NCBI RefSeq assembly: GCF_027409185.1
Contig: NC_084462.1
Location: 28,123,577-28,187,576 of the forward strand
DNA length: 64,000 nt
Source of the DNA: Cynocephalus volans
Taxonomy: Eukaryota; Chordata; Mammalia; Dermoptera; Cynocephalidae
Direction of reading: 5' to 3'
A program made the position numbers and the translations under genes. Below the pieces are notes generated by a model that saw only the letters and a program-made list of their open reading frames with translations, did no database searches and had not been told where the DNA came from. Below, piece after piece: positions 1 through 12,655 of this stretch; positions within the stretch are counted from its first letter, which is position 1, and every line of letters starts with the position of its first letter.

Positions 1-268
1 CATAGATCTTTTTCTTTTTCTTTTATTATTCTGAACCACTATGAACATTCCAATTCAAATACCTTTAATTTCCTTTTCTTGTTTTACAGCACTGGCTAGT
101 GCCCCCTATACCATGTTGAACAGAACTGGTGATAGTGGGCATGCTTTCCTTGTTTCTAATTTTAAAGGGGTGTTTTCAAATATTTCTCTTTTGTTTTGTT
201 TCTGTTTTTGTTTTTTGTTTCTTTGGTTTTTTTCAGGGCTTATAAGTAAAATTTGTATTGGAACATAG

Positions 269-634
269 TGTCTTAGTTCATTTTGTGCTGTTATCACAGA
301 ATACCACAGAGTGGGCAATCTATAAAAAAAAGAAATTTGTCTCATGGTTTTGGAAGCTGGGAAGTTCAAGATTAAGGGTCCACACCTTTGGACGAGCTTT
401 CATAAACATGGAGGAAGGCATCACATGGTGAGAGAGTGCATGAAAGAGGGCAAGAGGGAGTCAAGCTTGCTTTTACAACAAACCCAGTCCCACAATAATG
501 GCATTAATTCATTTATGAGGGTGATGCCCTCATGACCTAAACACCTGCTATTAAGGCCCTGTTTCCCAACACTATTGCATTGGGGATTAAGTTTCCAAAC
601 CATGAACTTTGAGGGACACATTCAAACCATAGCA
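269..634 (-). mobile_element. ERVL-MaLR LTR (MST/MLT1-like), inverted
   Basis: On the minus strand it has typical MaLR LTR organisation; on the plus strand it starts TGTCTTAGTTCATTTTGTGC and ends ..CCATAGCA. The flanking 5-mers CATAG (264-268) and CACAG (635-639) match at 4 of 5 bases, as expected for an old ERVL-type target duplication. The first 260 bases of the window hold nothing recognised. Confidence 0.8.
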
Positions 635-639
635 CACAG

Positions 640-814
640 TCACACCCATTCATTTACTTATTGTCTATTTCTGCTTTGGGGCTACAATGGTGGAGTTAAG
701 TCATTGTGATATAGACCGTATGGCCTGCAAAGCCTAAAATCATTACTATTTGGCCTTTTACAGAAAAAGCTTGTCAGTACCTGCTGTATACAATATCTGG
801 TACACCAACCTGTC
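640..814. other. unassigned intergenic sequence
   Basis: Between the MaLR LTR and the composite element tail. No gene, repeat or signal recognised. Confidence 0.5.
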
Positions 815-2357
815 CTTTTCTTTTTTTTTTTTTTTTAATTTTTATTGAATCATAATTGATTATACATATCTTTGGGGTTCAACGTTGAGATATGTTGATC
901 AAATCAATATTACTAGCATATATATTGTTACAAATCATAATTATTCTTTGTGCCCCTTGTCCAGTCTCTCCCCGTCTCCCTCTCCCTCCCCCCTCCCCCA
1001 TAATTACCCTAGATTTCTTCTCTCCTTCTGAAAGAGTAATGGTTACTCTGTTGATTTGTTGCCTAGATGATCTGTCCAATTCTGAGAGGTGTGTTCAGGT
1101 CCCCCAATATTATTGTAGAGCAGACGCTTCTTCTGTCACTCTGGAATGGGCTTTGTGGAGAAAGACATCCTCTTTTTTTCTTTGGTCTCTGCTGGTGACT
1201 CTCCTTGTGTCAAAGCACTCCAGTGGCTGGCAGACCATCTGCATGGTGGTTGTGGCATCTAGCTGCTTTCATGGCAGCCATGGTTACTGTGGTGGCTGTG
1301 GTGGGCCACCCACATGGAGGTGATGTTTTTGGCATGCTCCTTGGTGCTGGCAGTGTGCCTGGTTGTGGGGAGGAGGTCTGGCCCCGACTCTATGGCTGAA
1401 GACCCCAGGCAGGCTCCAAGGCACTGGCGGTGTGCCTGATTGTGGGAAAGGGGACCCGTCCGCACTCCATACCTCAGGTCCCTGGGTGGCCCCAAGGTGC
1501 TGGTGATGTGCTTGGGCTAGAACTAATTTTTTGTCCTTTGCTTACTTCTAAAATGGGGGAACTTCCTGTGGGGACCAGTACTTGAGCTGTGTGGTTTAGC
1601 TAAATTGCTGCTTTGCTGTTGCTTCCCTAGGGAAGTCTTTTTGTGCAACTCGGGTGTTAATGGTTGACTTTATAGGTACTTCTGGCTCTCCAGAGACTGG
1701 GTGCACATGGGTTGTGTAGAAACTCTGATCTGGGCCTGTGTCTTTTCATCAAACTGTACCCCATGCAATTCTATATTCCTGACCAGTCTCCTCTGAGTGG
1801 TCCTATGCTGATTGGGGGGCAGGTCAGCTGTCCTTGCTGTGCCCCAGTGTTCCCCCAGTGGGCCTGTCTCCCCACCACCTGTGCTCCAAACACTTCCCAT
1901 GGGATGGGCCATGTGCTGGTCCCTTGTGATGACTCACTGGCCTCTGAGTGGCTCCTTTTTTTCAGTTGTTGCTGCTCCTCGCTCATATGTGGGTCCACAG
2001 GATTCCTATTATTGGTCTTGTTGGCCTGGGGGCTGCCAAGGCCCCTTTCTCCCTTGCCACCTTCAAGCAACTCCATCTGAAGGGCACAACTGCAGTTTTT
2101 GCCAGTTCCTGCTCCGTGTGCTCAGCAGCTCCAGCCTTAAAGCGGCTGCAGCACAAAATAATCAGAGTGGTTCTTTCTTTCTCTCATCATGGCTTCTCAC
2201 ACCTTCACGCACTCTGTAGGTCTCTCCTCCTCTTCCCCTGAGCTCCGGTGGCCCCAACTTGGCTGTTGTTGCTTATTTTTTTAGTTGTAAATTGGTTGAT
2301 TTGTGGGAGAGAGTGATGCTGGGGACCGTCTATTCTGCCATCTTGACCAGAGCCAAA
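815..2357 (-). mobile_element. composite L1-derived retrotransposon, copy 1 (long 3' form)
   Basis: On the minus strand the element starts near 2,357 with ctggtcaagatggcagaat, typical of L1 5' ends, and runs to a poly(A) tail seen as T at 821-836. Its first ~0.8 kb matches the copies at 38,296 and 51,485. It then skips their 105-bp repeat block and carries two units of a different ~77-bp repeat (around 1,354 and 1,431). Next comes a scrap of L1 ORF2 endonuclease frame, readable as DRSSRQQINRVTITL, and an L1-type 3' end (880-1,000 on the plus strand). No intact reading frame survives. A clean target duplication was not found. Confidence 0.8.
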
Positions 2358-2423
2358 TATTTCTCTTTTGAAAATGATATTGCTTACAGGCTTTTGCTAA
2401 ATACCGTGTATTAGATTAAGGAA

Positions 2424-2800
2424 ATTCTGAGGCTGGAATAGAATAGGGCCACACCCCAGGAAGACTATTCATAGATCACCCCAGATCAGCACTGCCACCT
2501 CCTTACCTGGCAGTTAGTGGACTTGATGCACTGGTGATAGCCTCACCACCCAACCAGTCAGCATGCTACATCAATGCACCTGCACTCAAGGGGGAGATGA
2601 TGGCCATTATGGGGTCAGGCCTGGAAAGAAAAGGGAGAAGGTGGGGCACAGGCATCTCTCTCTGTTGGAGAGATGGCATCATCTCTTCCTTGGTGTGCAC
2701 CTTCGCTTGGTAATAAAGCCCTGTCATGCCCCTTTTCTCTGTACCTCTATTCCTTGCTATTAGGCCTCATGAACTGCTTAACATCAGCACAGCCATGATA
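2424..2800 (+). mobile_element. ERV LTR type B, 5' copy
   Basis: Begins TGAGGCTGGAATAGAATAGG and closely resembles the block from 18,391, with the same order of motifs (TTACCTGGCAGTTA, GGGGGAGATGATGGCCATTA) and a polyadenylation signal in GGTAATAAAGCCCTG at about 2,710. The two copies diverge downstream of that signal, so the right edge is approximate. It defines the left end of a class I ERV-like locus. Confidence 0.7.
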
Positions 2801-3246
2801 AGAAACTTTCCACTCTTTTCTCCCTTTCCCCCCATCTCACATTAATCTACTTTCCACCCCCTACCCCCTTGCTTTCCAAGAAAAACTGAAATTTGTGCAA
2901 AACAGATTCTTATGCAAAGATGACCACCCAATGCTTTTCCTGTAATTCAAACCTTATCAAACTCTTTTAGTCTGTATGGAGCAGGAGCTGATCTGATTCA
3001 GTCTCCCCTCCACACTGGTAGAATAAAGCTTCTTGGCTGAAATAGCACCTGGCTCAGGTCTTCCTCTTCTCCGCCTCACTGAACCTAATATTTATTGCCA
3101 CCCAAAGTAGGCCTGGGTAGTTGGCTCCCAACCACCCTGGCTTCCATGAACCTGGTGCTATTCTCTCTCTCTCTTTCTCTCCCTGCCACCACTGGGACAA
3201 GGTCTGGGACTCTGGCAAAGAACTTTCTCTTGCAACCTGCAAAGCA
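2800..3246 (+). mobile_element. ERV leader or second R-U5-like segment
   Basis: Contains a second LTR-like AATAAAGCTTCTTGGCTG at about 3,020, a common form of R-U5 in class I ERVs, then pyrimidine-rich leader sequence up to a possible gag ATG at 3,247. I could not define a primer-binding site. Confidence 0.45.
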
Positions 3247-3372
3247 ATGGGCAGCAGCAGCTCATCCCAGGCTTACTCCCAGATCCAGAGCAGTCCTCCA
3301 TCCCCACCCCTGCCTGCCCTCAAACCCTCTCTTCTCCCTCTCTCTGAGATCTCCCATGAAAAGGCAGCATAA
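3247..3372 (+). pseudogene. possible ERV gag N-terminal fragment
   Basis: An ATG after the leader opens a 41-codon frame with glycine second (a possible myristoylation site) and a serine run, as expected for a retroviral gag start. It ends in a stop at 3,370. The next recognisable gag sequence lies 580 bp downstream, so the gene is broken here. The frame itself is short and weak evidence. Confidence 0.4.
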
Positions 3373-3952
3373 CTGACAGCAACTGCAGGCCATTGGCTGA
3401 GGCTACACCTCGGTATGGTCTAAAGGCCCCAGGATTGTTTGCCCCATTTATCAGGGTTCAACTGGGTAGAGATCTCTCTTTTTCTTTTGCTTCGCCTCCC
3501 CTACCCTGTTCCAAGACTCCAGCCAGCTACTTCTCACTGCCATACTCCATTGCAATTCCTGCATCCAACATCAGCCATTGATCTCTACTTAGGTGAGTGA
3601 ATTCTTGTTTCCCTCTCACACAGGATGCCATTCACAGGCAGTCCAGGACTGTCCTCAAAACCCTGGCACCAGGGTGGTGGCTCTCCTCTCAGCCACACTG
3701 GTGGCTAGGCACCTCCACACTTAGGGATGCCTAGTGTCGTTGGTTGTCCTCTCACGCTCAGATCCTCACTGATTTCCGGGGATGCCTGGTCTTTGCTGAG
3801 GATCTCAGGGATTTGAATTTCTCTCACCCCCCAAATTTACATTTTTACCTCCTGGGCAATCAGGTCTGTCATACTCCACAAGACACCCCTTTGGGTGCTT
3901 TCTCCATTACTTAAAGGCTCTTGAACTTTCACCTGATATTCACCCAAAATGA

Positions 3953-4426
3953 CTTATTTTCTTTTGTAACACTGCCTGGCCACAAAACAAATTGGATAAT
4001 GAAAGCTGGTGGCTGGAACATGGTACTTTTCATTTCCAAATTCTCCACAATTTAGAAAACTTCCTCAATCACAATGGCAAATGGTCTGAAGTCCCCTATG
4101 CCCAAGACTTTGTTTACCTTCATCTTCACCCTTCTCTCTGTCATGCTTTGAACTCTTACCAAATTCTTCTCCTCAATGACAAGCCCCCCAAATCCTCTCC
4201 TTCTCCTGAAAAGCCCTCTCCTCCTTCCACCTTTGACTTTGATCTTGCAGAAAACTCTCCTATTCTCCGGCTGCCTCCAACCTCCCCGTCCCCCTCCCTA
4301 CCTCCACCATATCCTAACTCTCCTTACCCCAACCCACTCCCACCTGTCCCACCTTCACCTCCCTCTTCCCCTTCTGTCACCAGATCTCACAAACCTAAAC
4401 CCTTGGTCCCTAAAGATGTATTTTAG
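3953..4426 (+). pseudogene. ERV gag fragment, matrix plus proline-rich region
   Basis: An uninterrupted frame of about 157 codons. The first third has the Trp- and Leu-rich pattern I associate with gammaretrovirus-like matrix proteins. The last 75 codons are extremely rich in Pro and Ser and include a PPPY late-domain motif (4,301-4,312), the site that recruits NEDD4-type ubiquitin ligases for budding. No capsid follows: the frame ends in a stop at 4,424. An upstream stop at 3,950 cuts it off from a normal gag start. Defective remnant of a class I ERV. Confidence 0.75.
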
Positions 4427-6108
4427 GTAGCTGGAAGGACTTTAAATTGGATAAACTAAAGCCAAAGAAGCTGGTATTTCTTTGCAACATTGTGTTGGCG
4501 TCTAGAAAGTTATACCCCAAAATGAAAGCCTCAAAAGCAAATTATTTTTGTTCTGACCTTCTCCTGCCCTCCTGTCTCTCAGCTCCACTCTTCCCTGAGG
4601 CAAGCCATAGAAACTAGAATCCTCCTTACCCAAGGCAGGTCATAGATACACTCTAATCTGGCCCCTGCCTTTCTGTCTTTGAGTAGACCATAAAGAAATT
4701 CTCTGACCTACCTTATCTGATTGTAGGTCATAAGATCCCCATTCCAGAAAGTATCCTTCCCTGTTCCCTGGAGGAATGAATGCTACACAGAGAGGCCAAA
4801 AGGAATCTGAACAGACAGGCCTTGCTGAATTTCTCCTCTGAGTCTGTTAGCATTAGGTCATTTCTACATTGCTGTGCCTGCTTCATAGAACCTAAACATA
4901 AATATGCACAAGTTTCCACATGTCTTTTGTCTTCACTCTGAAGGCTCCTGTGTCATATAAAACTATGCTGTTATCAGAAGATTTTCGGAGGACTTTCAGG
5001 GGGTTAAAGGGTATGTCTTCCCTTGGCCCCTATAGTTATGGCGCTATGAGCAGGATACCCAAGCTCTTTTCCTCTTCTAAAAGCCATGGCTGAGAGAGAC
5101 CAAAGCTTGAAAGCTGGCAAAATAGTAAGCCTTTCTTACCTGTCAGACTCCTGGTCTTTCTCTCTCTATGGAATCTGTTTGAAAAACAACAACAAAAATC
5201 ATTTAATGTTTGTCTCTTTTTCCAAAAAATCGATTAATAGAATGAAAAGGATTTGTATGATTAGTCTTTGGTATAGAAACTCTGGTTTTGTTTGAGTATA
5301 TTTTCTTTTAGACCTCCATTTCTCTCTGTAGATCTTTGCTTCTCCCCAAAGAAATTATTTAGTTGACTGAAACCTTTTTCTTAAACCTCTATGTGTTTCT
5401 CTCATAAGCATTTCCACCAAAGACTGTGGGTCCTCATGAGAAATGCAGCTGTCACATGCCAACTGGACCTACTTTTGGGTCTGCTGCCTTTCTTTTGAAA
5501 CCCCCAAAGTCAAATGGTTTTGGCTCTATTTGTTCATTGGCTCAGCCCTTAACTCAGTAACCAGCTGAGAAACAAAAACTAGATTAAAAGAGACCTGTTT
5601 AAGTAGATAGTCTCAAATACAATTTTCTGACATCCAGCTGGTTATTTTGAACAGACTTCTAAATCTTCTCCTAGGCTTGTCTATGTATTTCTTCATAAAA
5701 TCCTGTGGTAGAGTTCTGTGATTTCATTTGATGTTGGCATCCATTTAAAAAAAAAAAAAAACTTTCTCTGTGTCTCCTGACACACAAATTCGTTAGAAAA
5801 GCTTGCATTCTTTGCTTTGCAATGTTAATTTGTTACCTTACTTTCTCTAAAACAGAGTGAGGCCTTACAGATAAACTTGGACGTTTTTTAGAAACACAAT
5901 TTAAAATCAACTGTCCTTTTCCTAAACTAGTGAGTTTTCTACTTTATCTGTCTCCTTATTAACATTTTAAACAAAACCTATAAGATCCTTGTTTGTTGTT
6001 TATGCCTGTATATATATATGTATGTAAGCTGTATGTTATATCTACATGTTCATGACTATACATGTGTTTGTACTGTCTGCATGGTACCAAATAATTGGCT
6101 TATAAAAA
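4427..6108 (+). mobile_element. ERV-associated internal sequence, unassigned
   Basis: Immediately after the gag frame, 4,440-4,495 repeats the part of matrix that should precede 3,953 (compare GTATTTCTTTGCAACAT with TATTTTCTTTTGTAACAC), so gag is rearranged or partly duplicated. The rest shows no pol or env frame I recognise. GTCTCCTGACACAC near 5,775 resembles CTGTCTCCTGGCACACAC near 18,855. Confidence 0.45.
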
Positions 6109-6120
6109 AATACATGCTCA

Positions 6121-6287
6121 GGCCGGCCTGTGGCTCACTCGGGAGAGTGTGGTGCTGATAACACCAAGGCCACGGGTTTGGATCCCATATAGGGATGGTC
6201 GGTTTGCTCACTGGGTGAGCGTGGTGCTGACAACACCAAGTCAAGGGTTAAGATCCCCTTACCAGTCATCTTTTAAAAAAAAAAAAA
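6121..6287 (+). mobile_element. tRNA-Ile-derived SINE, dimer
   Basis: Left unit (ggccggcctgtggctcactc.. gctgataacaccaagg) joined to the related right unit ending ttaagatccccttaccagtc and poly(A). The flanks AATACATGCTCA (6,109-6,120) and AATGCATGCTCA (6,288-6,299) are a target duplication with one mismatch. Confidence 0.92.
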
Positions 6288-8956
6288 AATGCATGCTCAT
6301 TGAGTAGATAAGCGTAAATATTTTCCAAGTTCACCTGACTAGTTTGTTTTAATTTGTTGTTAAAATAGATGTGTTTTCAGAATTTGATTTAAACCTTTTT
6401 GCCTAGATTTGTCTTTTGACCATCACATTTTGTGGTATGTTTGATACTTACTATTTGTTTAAGGACTAAAAGCTGTAAGAGAACTGGCTGTTGGGCTTCC
6501 CAAAACCCTTCACATGTCTTGTTAGCTTGTCTTTGAATTTAAGCCTCTGAATTCTGGGGCCTAAATAGGTGGCCATGCTGAGGTCAAAGGACATAATGTA
6601 TCCACAGCACATGGTCTACCAGCTCCAGGACAGAACTCAATACATTCTCCTCCTTATCTCAGTTCTGCCTCCCAGCCATTCTGGGAGAAACATCCTTTAG
6701 AAATTATCTTTGTGAATGCTGCCCTCTGCCTTGGGCTCTACATGGTCTCTCTAGATTCCACATGGCCCTGAATGCCACATGGGTACGTGGGACCCAGGAT
6801 AGCTAGCAAAAAGAGACCTACATCCAATATCTCAAAGGCCCTGGTTAATATTGTTTGATAAGGATATAGCTTGATATAAGTAAATTAAACAAATGTGAAT
6901 GGGTTAAATGCTTATAAATGAGACCATCATAATTTCAAAAATCCTTCTCAGTAATTTGAAATCTTAAAGTCGTATTAATTGATAAAATACTGAAATGTTA
7001 GTTATTATGTGTTTATGCTTATATATTTTGATATTAAATATATTTGGATCTGTTAAAAAAATTAAAAACATGCTTGCTTCCTAGGTTTATCACTGGAAAT
7101 TGAAGCTAATGAGTCAATTATAGTTAATACACATAATTCAAACTGCTAGGTATAAACATTTTTTTACAGAATATTTAAGAAAAGTAAAATATATTTTTGG
7201 TAAAGGTAATAAACATAAAAATGTAATATGGTTTTTGTTAAAAAAACTTTTTTGTCTGGTTTAAAAGTAAAGGGTTTATAAGAGCTTGTAAAAAGTTTAT
7301 AATAATTTTGCGTGGTCAAAACTAACTGAGATGAGATTTGTTTATAAGTTTTTATTAAAATTAACTGTAATATTGACAGTACACTGGTACAAGACATATA
7401 ATTTGGTTTCTTAAAATTTTTGTGTATATTAATAACATAATAAAAGATTTATCTTTACCTTTTGAGTAAACTGTAAAAAGTAAACAATAAATAGGAGATA
7501 TTTTCCATAATTCATGGAGACTCAAGATTGCTGCCTCATAACTTGAACCTTTGTTGGAGACCTTTAAAAACTACTTAATACACCAAGTTTTTGTCTGGGA
7601 AACCATAAATATCTATTTGTTAGAAATGGCTGAGGCTCAAACTGGGCCTTGTATAATCTCCTCTAACAAATGGACCTCCATTTACTAGATCCTAAGGTTC
7701 CTGAATGTATAAAAAATGTTTTAAAAACTATCAGCATACATCTTTGCCTAGATTTACTAATCAAACAGGATTACATTTGTCTTTGCTGAAGGCTTTTAAG
7801 TTGTGAACCCAACCAAAAACAGGATCATTCTATGTATAATGTTTAGGCAAATGAGACCAATTTAACATTGATAGAGAAGAAACAAGTATGTAAGAGAAGA
7901 GGTGATATTAAGAAAGCTATGGATATGAAGATGTAATTATGGTTAGAAATGTTCAGAAAGGAAAAAAAGAATAATTTTGATGTGAGAAAGCATCTGGTAC
8001 AGTGCATTTTTGTCCTAGAGTAAAATGACTGGCTATTTAGGAAGTATAGGACAAAGACAGAAAGTCTGAGTAAATTGTGATAATGATTTGTAAAGGGTAG
8101 ATTATGAAATCAATTAGAATAATTGGCTAAAATTAAAAGCAAATTATAAGTTTTTCTAAAAATTAAGCATTAATATCAAAAGTATTCTGATGCAAGTTTA
8201 GAGTTGGCTCTCCTACGTTGGAACAACCAGATTTCCTAAAAGCACTTTACTGCTCTTAATAGAAAATTTTAAGTGTTTTTTTTTATCTTTTAGTTAACTG
8301 GCCTAGGAAACTTCTTCCATGTTTTATCAAGAAAATTTTTTGTGCTCTCTGCCTTTTAAATCCTTGGTCACTTTGGTTTGATTTTATAGTGATTTGTGAT
8401 CTTATATTTAACAGTTTTAGGCCTTTGTTATTTGACAAACTTTCCAATACCAAATTCTGAAAATTCAAACTTTTGACTAAAACTAACTTGGAAAGGTTCC
8501 AAGGGCCCTGGAGCTTCTCAGAGGATTTATATGTATATATAAAAGAGATGTACCAAAACCAACTGGCTTATTTGATTAATGAGACTACATGGGAATCATT
8601 GTCAAAACAGAAAATAATATTAGACATCCTTTGTGTTACACTGAGATGTTATTAATATGTGTTCCAAAATTGTGTAAGGTTCTTAAAAATCTATGTCTTG
8701 ATATAAATGCTATCAGTCATAATCTTGGTTCCATTATAATTTTTAAGTGTTATGTCTTCAAAAAACTTTTTTTTCAGGGAAAAGATTAACAGATACAGGT
8801 TCCTGACAACTTTGAGTTCATACCATTGGACTAAATTTCCAAAACTCTAATGAAAAAACTGATGAATTTCTAAAATTGCTAACCAAGGTCAAAAGAGCAA
8901 AAGTTAATTACATAAAACTGAAATTATGGGTTTTTACAGTTTCTTTATTTTGAAAC

Positions 8957-9345
8957 TGAAAGAAAGTGAGCTAAGATGCTGGGTACCAATCAAGTTTTAT
9001 TAAAGGAAAAGAATCTGCCGGGCTGTGCTCAAAGTGGAGGGCAGCCCAGGGCTGCCCTGGAGGTGGAAGACAGCACCAGGTGTTGGGGTGGGAGAGCTTA
9101 TATGAACTGTATGGTGCCAAGGGCTGGCTGATACAATCAAGGAGGGGCATTATGCTAATGCAGAAGCTATGTGAACAGGGTGGAGAACTGTGCACTTGCA
9201 GAAGCAAAAGGGTTTCTGTTTCTCAGAAATCATAAGATTTCTCGTAAAGGGAAGGGGAGAGGAGTTAGGGCCATTTTGTGCTTGGCTTTGCCTAAAATGG
9301 TGCCAGTTATGTTCAGAACCTATCAGAAACATTGCTGGTTCTCTT
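8957..9345 (-). mobile_element. LTR-like insertion, inverted
   Basis: About 390 bp present in segment A but absent from the homologous position near 17,105. The minus strand carries CCTTTAATAAAACTTG as a polyadenylation signal (9,000 on the plus strand). Ends are roughly TGAAAG.. and ..CTTAACG, so one terminus has decayed. Family unknown. Confidence 0.6.
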
Positions 9346-9539
9346 AACGTTTTCTTTTCCAGAATTAAGAAAATCTTTTAAGGTATAACAGCTTGCTAAA
9401 TTATATGTTTGTAAGCAAAAATTGAAACATTTACTTTTCTCTCTACTTGATCCCTCCAGGATTTTAAAACTATTCATGAGTAGTGTTATTTTAGGGCAAC
9501 ATACTTATTTGCGTAAGTTCAATAAGAATCTGTTCTTCT

Positions 9540-9714
9540 AGAGCCAGCCCATGGCTCACTTGGGAGAGTGTGGCGCTGATAACACCAAGGCCATGGGTTC
9601 GGATCCTTATATGTAGGGATGGCCGGTTAGCTCACTTGGGAGAGCATGGTGCTTACAACACCAAGTCACAGGTTAAAATCCCCTTACCCGTCATCTTTAA
9701 GAAAAAAAAAAAAA
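9540..9714 (+). mobile_element. tRNA-Ile-derived SINE, dimer
   Basis: Two-unit SINE with poly(A), flanked by a perfect duplication AGAATCTGTTCTTCT (9,525-9,539 and 9,715-9,729). Inserted in ERV segment A. Confidence 0.93.
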
Positions 9715-9799
9715 AGAATCTGTTCTTCTTGCAACAGGACACAATTGGAGACACTGGTTATTTTACCAAGGCTTTGACTGGAATACCATGTTTTCGGAT

Positions 9800-10640
9800 A
9801 TGACCAGACTGCTTTAAGGAATTGAGGTTGACTCTTTTAAGTTGCCAATAAAAAGCCCCTTGGAAAGATTGGCCTGATACCTTGTCTACATGATTACAAG
9901 TTTCCTGGTCTTGCAGTAAGTAAGGAATGTAACTTTCTGATAGGCCAGAGCCTTCATATTTTGGGGACCTCTAGAAAGGAGGAACTCACCTAGCTCACAC
10001 AGGTAATCATAGAGTAAGTCAAATCCTTGGGTTGGCTTCCTAAGACCCAAGAGGCTTTTGAAGGTCTAATCAGAAATTCCTTATAAAAGTCCCAGTGATA
10101 AGCCATTATTCTTGCTGCACGTTATGCAAATAATCTGGCCAAAAACTAACCTTACTTTGCAGGTAAATTAGTCTTGTCATAAATATCTTTGATAAAATTG
10201 GAAAACTTGGAGAAAATTATTTTTCAGAAGGAAACACTAGCACACCTGTTATTAGATTTTAATCTGTTAGTAAAGCTTGTATCTTCCAGGCTACAACAGC
10301 TCCACATCAAGATGTTGATAATACAAGGATTTCAATCCATCCCCTCCTAAGAGGAACTGAGTCCCTATAAATAACTAGATCAGTCAGTGAGAGGTTTTTA
10401 CATCACCAAAATGTAGGCAGGGACTACACCCATGGCCAGCAGGAAGCAGTTTCAGAAGAAAGAGACTCCAGCCCTTTTCTCCTTAAGAATAAGGAGGATA
10501 AAATCTCTCAGTGGGGAATGAAACAGAGTAAAGCTAGGCCTGTTAACCAAACTGACTCCAATTTTTGCAGAGGGCACTTTGTTACTTTTCCACTCCTCAG
10601 TCATGAGATCCCAAGGGATATGAATAGTTCGTGCGGCTTT
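9800..10640 (+). mobile_element. ERV-associated sequence between the internal copies
   Basis: Joins the two internal copies. The motif CCAGCAGGAAGCAG near 10,436 recurs near 18,303 just before the right-hand LTR, suggesting it belongs to the 3' end of the same ERV type. No open frame of note. Confidence 0.4.
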
Positions 10641-10929
10641 AGTTTTGGGCTCTACGTGGCTGCCCTGGATGCCATGTGGGTAGTTGAGATCCAGGATGGC
10701 TAGGGAAAAGGGACCTATGCGCAATATCTCAAAGGCCCTAGTTAATACTGGGTGATAAGGTTGTAGCTTGGTATAAGTAAATTAGACAGATATAAATGGG
10801 TTAAATACTTATAAATGAAATCATCATAGTTTCAAAATTCCTTTCAGTTAATTTGAAATCTTAAAGTCATGCTATATTGAATTAAGTAATAAGTAACCAT
10901 AAATGTCTGAGGCATTTCATTGTGGCGTT

Positions 10930-11033
10930 TTTTGGTTTGTTTTTGTTTTTAAAGATGACCAGTAAGGTGATCTGAACCCATGGCCTTGGTGTTATCAGCA
11001 CCACACTCTCCCAAGTGAGCCACGGGCCGGCCC
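10930..11033 (-). mobile_element. tRNA-Ile-derived SINE, monomer, inverted
   Basis: T-rich tail then, on the minus strand, a single left-type unit ending ..gtgagccacgggccggccc. Retains the gttatcagcacc anticodon-arm complement. Confidence 0.85.
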
Positions 11034-12655
11034 AGAAACATTGTTTTTGTGCAATATATTTAAAAAGCTACATATATTTGGATCTGTTAAAAAATATTTA
11101 AAACACATCTCTTCAGAAATTATAAATGGTTTTTATGTACAAATATTAATATAAAACAGTTCAAAAATTGCTTGCTTCCTATGTTTTTCACTGGAAATTA
11201 GGGTTACTAAGAGTTAATTATAGTTGGTATACATAATTCAAACTGCTAGGTATAAGAAGATTTTATATACAGAATGTTTAAAGAAAGTAGGATGTGAGAA
11301 AATTAAAATGTGTTTTTGGTAAAGGTTATAGAAGGCATGAAGCTATAATACGGTTTTTGTTAAAAGAAAAATTTGCCTGGTTTAAAGGTATTTAAAGTGT
11401 TTGTAAGAGCTTATAAAAAATTTATAATAATCTTGTATGGTCAAAACTAACTGAGATGAGATAGATTTGTTTAAAAGTTTTTATTAAAATTAGCTGTAAT
11501 ATTAACAGTATACTGGTACAAAAAGTAAAGTTTGGTTTCCTTCTTTTAAATAAGATTTTCATGTAATATTAATAACAGATTATAAAAGATTTATGTTCAC
11601 CTTTTGAATAAACTACAATAAAAGTAAAAGATAAATAGGAGATATTTTCTGTAAATTTCATGGAGACCCAGGATTGCTGCCTCATGACTTCAACCTTTGC
11701 TAGAGACCTTTGGAACTACTTAGTATACCAGTTTTTGGCTGGAAAACATACATTTCTATTTGGTAGAAATGGCCAGGGCTCAGAGTGGGCCTTGTGTAAT
11801 CTGCTCTAACAAATGGACCCCTACCACTTGTAGCCCTTACTTTCAATATTCTCCTGAAATCTTTGGTAAAAGAGGCAACTGGCAGTTAGCCCATCTTGCC
11901 TCCTATGCAAATACCCAGTCAAAGGCCTTCATCCTAGACCCACACCTAATCTTATAGTTGGGCACCAGCTTTATCGTGAGGAAAAAAAATGTCTACATGG
12001 AAGGATACCCTACAGAATACCTAGGGATGAGGGGACAGAGCATGGAGCTCCTCCAACTTGGAGATGTCCATGGACAAAATGGCCACATTAGACAGGAATG
12101 CCTTCCAATGGGCCCCAGTCATGAAAGGCCAAGGGATGCCTGCCCATTTACTCGAGCAGAGAGGATACCAGGAGAAGGACACTTGCTCCTTGGTGATTAA
12201 CTCTTCTTTCCTTTTTTTTTTTCCCAGCTCTATTTTTCTCCTGCTCATAGGAGACAAGACAAGATGGAAAATACTCCAGCAATCCTTGAACAGTCACCCA
12301 TAGGGTGCATATTAAAAAGAACTAGAGCTATTTAAACTAAACGGTTTGAAAAGGAAAAAGCTCATATTTTTCTACAATGTGGCTTGGCCCCAATGTAAGT
12401 TAGATGATAGAGAATAATGGTCCAAAATGGCTCTCTAAATTACAACACCATCCTATAATTGGATCTCTTGTGTTGCAGGGCCCATAAGTGGACTGAGGTC
12501 CCATATGTCCAGGCATTTATGGCCTTTTATGGCCTTAAACTAAAAGGAAATTGTCTGATTTGCTATGCAGGAATCCAAGTGAAGCCTATTCGTCTCCCTA
12601 AGACTGACATCCTTGATGACCCTACTCTTGAATAGAGCAACCGGGCTCATTTATT

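Larger units (their letters stand above)
6550..9800 (+). mobile_element. ERV internal segment, first partial copy (A)
   Basis: AT-rich non-coding sequence that matches 10,640-17,360 in order once insertions are removed. Examples are 6,840-7,000 with 10,735-10,880, 7,720-8,200 with 15,545-16,030, and 8,220-8,960 with 16,030-17,110. It also matches the antisense provirus at 41,500-43,500. No pol or env frame survives. Interrupted by an LTR-like insert (8,957-9,345) and a SINE (9,540). Confidence 0.7.

Noticed and set aside
41..268. Short frame at the left edge as a LIMK1 exon
   Set aside because: Low-complexity Phe/Leu-rich translation from T-rich DNA; no kinase-like sequence or splice sites.
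8957..9345. A host promoter or exon inside ERV segment A
   Set aside because: The block is absent from the homologous ERV copy and has an antisense polyadenylation signal, which fits an LTR insertion better.
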